Part shown: positions 61,323-64,000 of the stretch, one piece after another
How the letters are laid out: every line of letters starts with the position of its first letter
Position numbering within the stretch: the first letter of the stretch is position 1
Assembly (NCBI RefSeq): GCF_008330945.1
Contig: NZ_CP043489.1
Span: 930,001 to 994,000, forward strand
Length of the DNA: 64,000 bases
Direction: 5' to 3'
Origin: Labrys sp. KNU-23
GTDB lineage: Bacteria; Pseudomonadota; Alphaproteobacteria; Rhizobiales; Labraceae
Position numbers and translations under genes: made by a program
The notes under the pieces: generated by a model
What the model was told of the DNA's origin: nothing
Databases searched by the model: none
What the model saw: the letters and a program-made list of their open reading frames with translations, nothing else

Positions 61323-61345
61323 TGCGTCGCCTTCTTGCGATGGAA

Positions 61346-61720
61346 TCAGGCCGCGTCCGCCTTTTCGACGGCATGCGGCTTGCCGTAAAGGCCGATATTG
61401 GCATCCCCCCATGCCTTCAGCGCCAGCAGGACCGGTTCCATGCTGCGGCCGAGCGGCGAGAGGCTGTACTCCACCTTGGGCGGCACCTGCGCATAGACCT
61501 TACGCTCGATCAGTCCGTCCTCCTCCAATTCGCGCAATTGGTTGGTCAGCATGCGCGGCGTCACATTGGCGATGTGACGGCGGATCTCGCCGAAGCGCAA
61601 CGTGCCCGAGAGCAGATGGAACAGGATGATCGACTTCCACTTGCCGTCGATCAGGCCGATGGCAGCCTCGACCGAACAGCCCGGCGTGCAATCGAAGCGG
61701 GAATGGCGCGCTTTGGCCAT
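61346..61720 (-). CDS. HxlR-family transcriptional regulator
   Basis: A 124-residue winged-helix regulator: DCTPGCSVEAAIGLIDGKWKSIILFHLLSGTLRFGEIRRHI (split here as CTPGCSVEAAIGLIDGKW and LRFGEIRRHI) and TPRMLTNQLRELEEDGLI are diagnostic; VEYSLSPLG forms the wing. Cys residues near the N terminus could be redox or electrophile sensors, as in YodB-type members. The ATG at 61720 has AAGGAT upstream, inside a palindromic operator, so autorepression is likely. Divergent from an MDR oxidoreductase. Confidence 0.93.
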   Translation of the reverse strand: MAKARHSRFDCTPGCSVEAAIGLIDGKWKSIILFHLLSGTLRFGEIRRHIANVTPRMLTNQLRELEEDGLIERKVYAQVPPKVEYSLSPLGRSMEPVLLALKAWGDANIGLYGKPHAVEKADAA

Positions 61721-61723
61721 GAC

Positions 61724-61741
61724 AGTATCCTTTTTGATACT
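61724..61741. promoter_or_regulatory. Operator-like inverted repeat between hxlR-type and MDR genes
   Basis: AGTATC-N6-GATACT (61724-61741) is an exact inverted repeat that covers the ribosome site of the HxlR gene, 4 bp from its start. It matches the short AGTA/TACT half-sites known for HxlR-family proteins. Confidence 0.7.
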
Positions 61742-61822
61742 ATAGGCGTTTTTTGTGCATATTGACGATCTTCGATCATAGGCACAGGTTCCGCTCATAG
61801 CAATCAACGACAGGAACGAGCC

Positions 61823-62836
61823 ATGAAAGCGATCGGATACAGGACGGCCGGCGCCGTCGATGCCGCGAAGGCGCTCGAGGACATCGAGCTGCCCCGTCCC
61901 CGGGCAACCGGCCACGATCTTCTGGTCGAGGTCGCGGCGATTTCCGTCAACCCGGTCGACACCAAGGTGCGCCGCAGGGCTTCGCCGGAGCCAGGCGAAT
62001 GGAAGGTTCTGGGTTGGGATGCGGTCGGCCGAGTGGCCGAAATCGGCGAAGCCGTGACCGCCTTCAAGCCAGGCGACGAGGTGTTCTATGCCGGCTCGAT
62101 CACCCGGCCCGGCGCCAACAGCCAGTTCCATCTGGTCGATGAGCGCATCGTGGGCCACAAGCCGAAGGCTCTGTCGAATGCCGAGGCTGCAGCCCTGCCG
62201 CTGACGGCGATCACGGCCTGGGAGATGCTGTTCGACCGCCTCGACATTCGCCGTCCCGTGCCTGGAGCGGCCAATGCCATCGTGATCGTCGGCGGGGCCG
62301 GCGGGGTTGGCTCGATCGCCATCCAGCTCGCCCGCGCGCTGACCAATGTGACGGTCATCGCCACCGCCTCGCGCCCCGAAACGCAGGACTGGGTACGTGA
62401 GCTCGGAGCCCATCACGTCGTCGATCACGGCAAGCCGATCGCCGGACAGATCGCGGCACTCGGCATCGGCGCCCCCGCCTTCGTCTTTTCCACCACCGAG
62501 ACCCATCGCCATCTCGGCGAGATCGTCGAACTGATCGCGCCACAGGGCCGGTTCGGCCTCATCGACGATCCGGAGGGGCTCGACATCATGGGCTTCAAGC
62601 GCAAGGCGGTCTCGATCCATTGGGAGCTGATGTTCACCCGACCGATCTTCCAGACACCCGACATGGACGAGCAGGGAAAATTGCTGAACGAGGTCGCCGG
62701 ACTGATCGACAAGGGCAAGATCCGTACGACGCTCAGCCAGGTGCTCAGCCCGATCAATGCCGAGAATTTGAAACAGGCTCACGCCCTGATCGAAAGCGGA
62801 CGCGCCAAGGGCAAGATCGTGCTGGAGGGGTTCTGA
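61823..62836 (+). CDS. MDR-superfamily zinc-type alcohol dehydrogenase-like oxidoreductase
   Basis: A 337-residue medium-chain reductase. GroES-like N domain (LLVEVAAISVNPVDTKVR, GWDAVGRVAEIGEAV), then a Rossmann domain with GGAGGVGSIAIQLAR for NADPH. The catalytic zinc ligands of true alcohol dehydrogenases are absent, placing it with quinone or enone reductases. Divergence from an HxlR regulator suggests induction by quinones or electrophiles. Confidence 0.9.
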   Translation: MKAIGYRTAGAVDAAKALEDIELPRPRATGHDLLVEVAAISVNPVDTKVRRRASPEPGEWKVLGWDAVGRVAEIGEAVTAFKPGDEVFYAGSITRPGANSQFHLVDERIVGHKPKALSNAEAAALPLTAITAWEMLFDRLDIRRPVPGAANAIVIVGGAGGVGSIAIQLARALTNVTVIATASRPETQDWVRELGAHHVVDHGKPIAGQIAALGIGAPAFVFSTTETHRHLGEIVELIAPQGRFGLIDDPEGLDIMGFKRKAVSIHWELMFTRPIFQTPDMDEQGKLLNEVAGLIDKGKIRTTLSQVLSPINAENLKQAHALIESGRAKGKIVLEGF

Positions 62837-63021
62837 GGGCAGCGACCGGGATGTCGATTTAACGGTTCCAGAACCAGGATTTTGGTATGGAGCACAGGCG
62901 CTCTCAAGCAAACGCCAAAGGCTGGGCATGAGCGGCGCCATGCTTCCGCCCCACTCGGCAGGTTACAACCGGCCGGGTGGTGAATCGCTACTGCTCCTGC
63001 CCGCTGCAATCCGGATCGTTC

Positions 63022-63669
63022 ATGCGCCCGCTTCTTCTCGCCACCGTGCTATTTGGCTGCCTCATTGGACGGGCTGCGGCCCACCCACATGTCTTCGTCG
63101 ATTCGGCCAGCGAGATCGTTTACGACGACAAGGGGCGGGTAACCGGCGTCAAGCAGCACTGGACCTTTGACGAAGCCTTCTCCTCCTATGCCACGCAGGG
63201 GCTGCAGCAAGGCAAGGACGGCAGTTACACCCGCGAAACCCTGGCCCCCCTGGCCCAGACCAATGTCGAGAACCTCAAGGATTTCGGCTATTTCACCTTT
63301 GGCAAGCTCGGCGGCAAGGAGCTCCTGTTCAAGGAACCGGTCGACCCCCATCTCGACTATGCCAACGGCGTCTTGACCCTGCATTTCTTCCTGCCTCTGT
63401 CCTCCCCTCAGACACAGGGGCAGAAGGCCTTGGCGATCCAGATCTACGACCCGACCTATTACGTCGCCTTTACGCTGCAGGACGAGAACCCCGCCAAGCT
63501 CGACGGCTCCCCGCCCGGCTGCGCGCTCAACGTCATCAGGCCCAAGCCGCCGAGCGAAGACCAGAAGGCCGCCGCTTTGCAGCTCGACGAGGCCTATTTC
63601 AGCGCATTGGACCAGAACAAGGATTTCGGCGCCAAATTCGCCAACAACATCCAGGTGAACTGCCCGTGA
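63022..63669 (+). CDS. DUF1007 exported protein
   Basis: A 215-residue protein with a signal peptide (RPLLLATVLFGCLIGRAAA-H) directly followed by HPHVFVDSASEIVYD, a His-rich opening typical of DUF1007. WTFDEAFSSYA and YFTFGKLGGKEL are further family segments. Its stop overlaps the start of the nickel/cobalt exporter gene by 4 bp (GTGA), and the family usually accompanies such exporters, so it is probably a periplasmic metal-handling partner. Confidence 0.9.
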   Translation: MRPLLLATVLFGCLIGRAAAHPHVFVDSASEIVYDDKGRVTGVKQHWTFDEAFSSYATQGLQQGKDGSYTRETLAPLAQTNVENLKDFGYFTFGKLGGKELLFKEPVDPHLDYANGVLTLHFFLPLSSPQTQGQKALAIQIYDPTYYVAFTLQDENPAKLDGSPPGCALNVIRPKPPSEDQKAAALQLDEAYFSALDQNKDFGAKFANNIQVNCP

Positions 63670-64000
63670 CAGCGGGTAGCGGCCGCATTGCCAGGCGGGT
63701 CGCACAGGCAACGCCGGCCGTCCTGTTCCTGCTTCTGCTGGCGGCTGGCCAAGCCCTCGCGCAGAAGAGCACGCCCTTCGGCATCAGCCGGCCGGAGCAA
63801 TCGATCTCCGGCCCCGCCAGTCCCTTCCTGGCCTGGATCCTCACCGAAACGGCCCGTTACTATCAATTGCTCGTCGATGCCTTGAAGGAATCCAAGCAGA
63901 ACGGCACCGCCAGCTTTGCGTTGATCACCCTCAGCTTCGGCTATGGCATCTTCCATGCCGCCGGCCCCGGGCACGGCAAGGCGGTGATTTCCTCCTATCT
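63666..64000 (+). CDS. Nickel/cobalt exporter (RcnA/NicO-like), 3' end cut off
   Basis: A GTG start at 63666 overlaps the DUF1007 stop. The visible 111 codons comprise a signal-like hydrophobic start (VLFLLLLAAGQALA), a linker, and then ALITLSFGYGIFHAAGPGHGKAVISSY at the right edge, written here in parts as SFGYGIFHAAGPGHGK and AVISSY. That His-rich helix is the metal-transport signature of the NicO/RcnA family. The gene continues past the window. Confidence 0.88.
   Translation, partial: MTAGSGRIARRVAQATPAVLFLLLLAAGQALAQKSTPFGISRPEQSISGPASPFLAWILTETARYYQLLVDALKESKQNGTASFALITLSFGYGIFHAAGPGHGKAVISSY

Noticed and set aside
61721..62941. Upstream extension of the HxlR frame to 62941
   Set aside because: Antisense to the MDR oxidoreductase; the normal HxlR length starts at 61720.

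Overview
The window reads as one contiguous stretch of a GC-rich alphaproteobacterial chromosome, most likely from the order Hyphomicrobiales (Rhizobiales). Supporting signs are a ugpBAEC phosphate-regulated transporter with a PHO-box-like site, a uvrC-pgsA-moaD-moaE block, a dnaJ-like/aroC/histidine phosphatase/fabI/pdxH neighbourhood, an Omp25/31-type outer membrane protein, a DUF1127 micro-protein, a CtrA-type TTAA-N7-TTAA site and dispersed palindromic intergenic repeats of the kind found in rhizobia. Genus cannot be fixed from the sequence alone. No rRNA, tRNA, CRISPR array, transposase, phage gene or replication origin was seen.

Left third (1-20 kb): a cut-off aminotransferase; a cytochrome P450 divergent from a TetR regulator with two matching palindromic operators between them; a secreted histidine acid phosphatase/phytase followed by a methyltransferase; a PcfJ-domain protein; an AT-rich island (about 8.3-8.8 kb) leading into a GH16-like glucanase gene with a perfect 15-bp hairpin upstream; a secreted propeller-like protein, a flavin-binding PPOX protein and a glyoxalase-fold protein; the four-gene ugp operon for glycerol-3-phosphate uptake; a pyrophosphate-type phosphofructokinase; and an RNase T2 with a DUF2161 nuclease-fold protein.

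Middle (20-43 kb): a DUF1127 gene with its terminator, an Fsr-type MFS exporter, a MATE exporter, a caspase-fold protein carrying two LprI-like modules, biosynthetic threonine deaminase, small membrane proteins, molybdopterin synthase (moaD, moaE), pgsA, uvrC, a pteridine-reductase-like SDR, an outer membrane beta-barrel protein with a textbook terminator, an EamA exporter divergent from a WYL regulator, a GST, a cold shock protein, an MBL-fold hydrolase, a DUF1499 protein coupled to a HAD phosphatase, a DnaJ-type co-chaperone and chorismate synthase.

Right third (43-64 kb): PsiF-like protein, histidine phosphatase, fabI, an SDR, pdxH, a lipoprotein, several very small proteins of unknown function, a solo LuxR-type regulator, Hsp31/HchA, an L,D-transpeptidase, a large secreted VWA protein, a GIY-YIG protein, a DUF1330-like gene and a second MATE pump behind a strong promoter with repeated TTACCCGG sites, an esterase, a gamma-glutamyltransferase-like enzyme, a DUF1045 protein, an HxlR regulator divergent from an MDR oxidoreductase, and a DUF1007 gene coupled to a cut-off nickel/cobalt exporter.

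The most notable unexplained structure is a family of seven related roughly 100-bp intergenic repeats (33.2-58.9 kb), plus two larger unrelated palindromic elements near 52.4 and 54.95 kb and a 94-bp palindromic element inside the ugp operon. Housekeeping genes dominate; the accessory flavour is limited to the AT-rich GH16 island, the PcfJ gene and these repeats.
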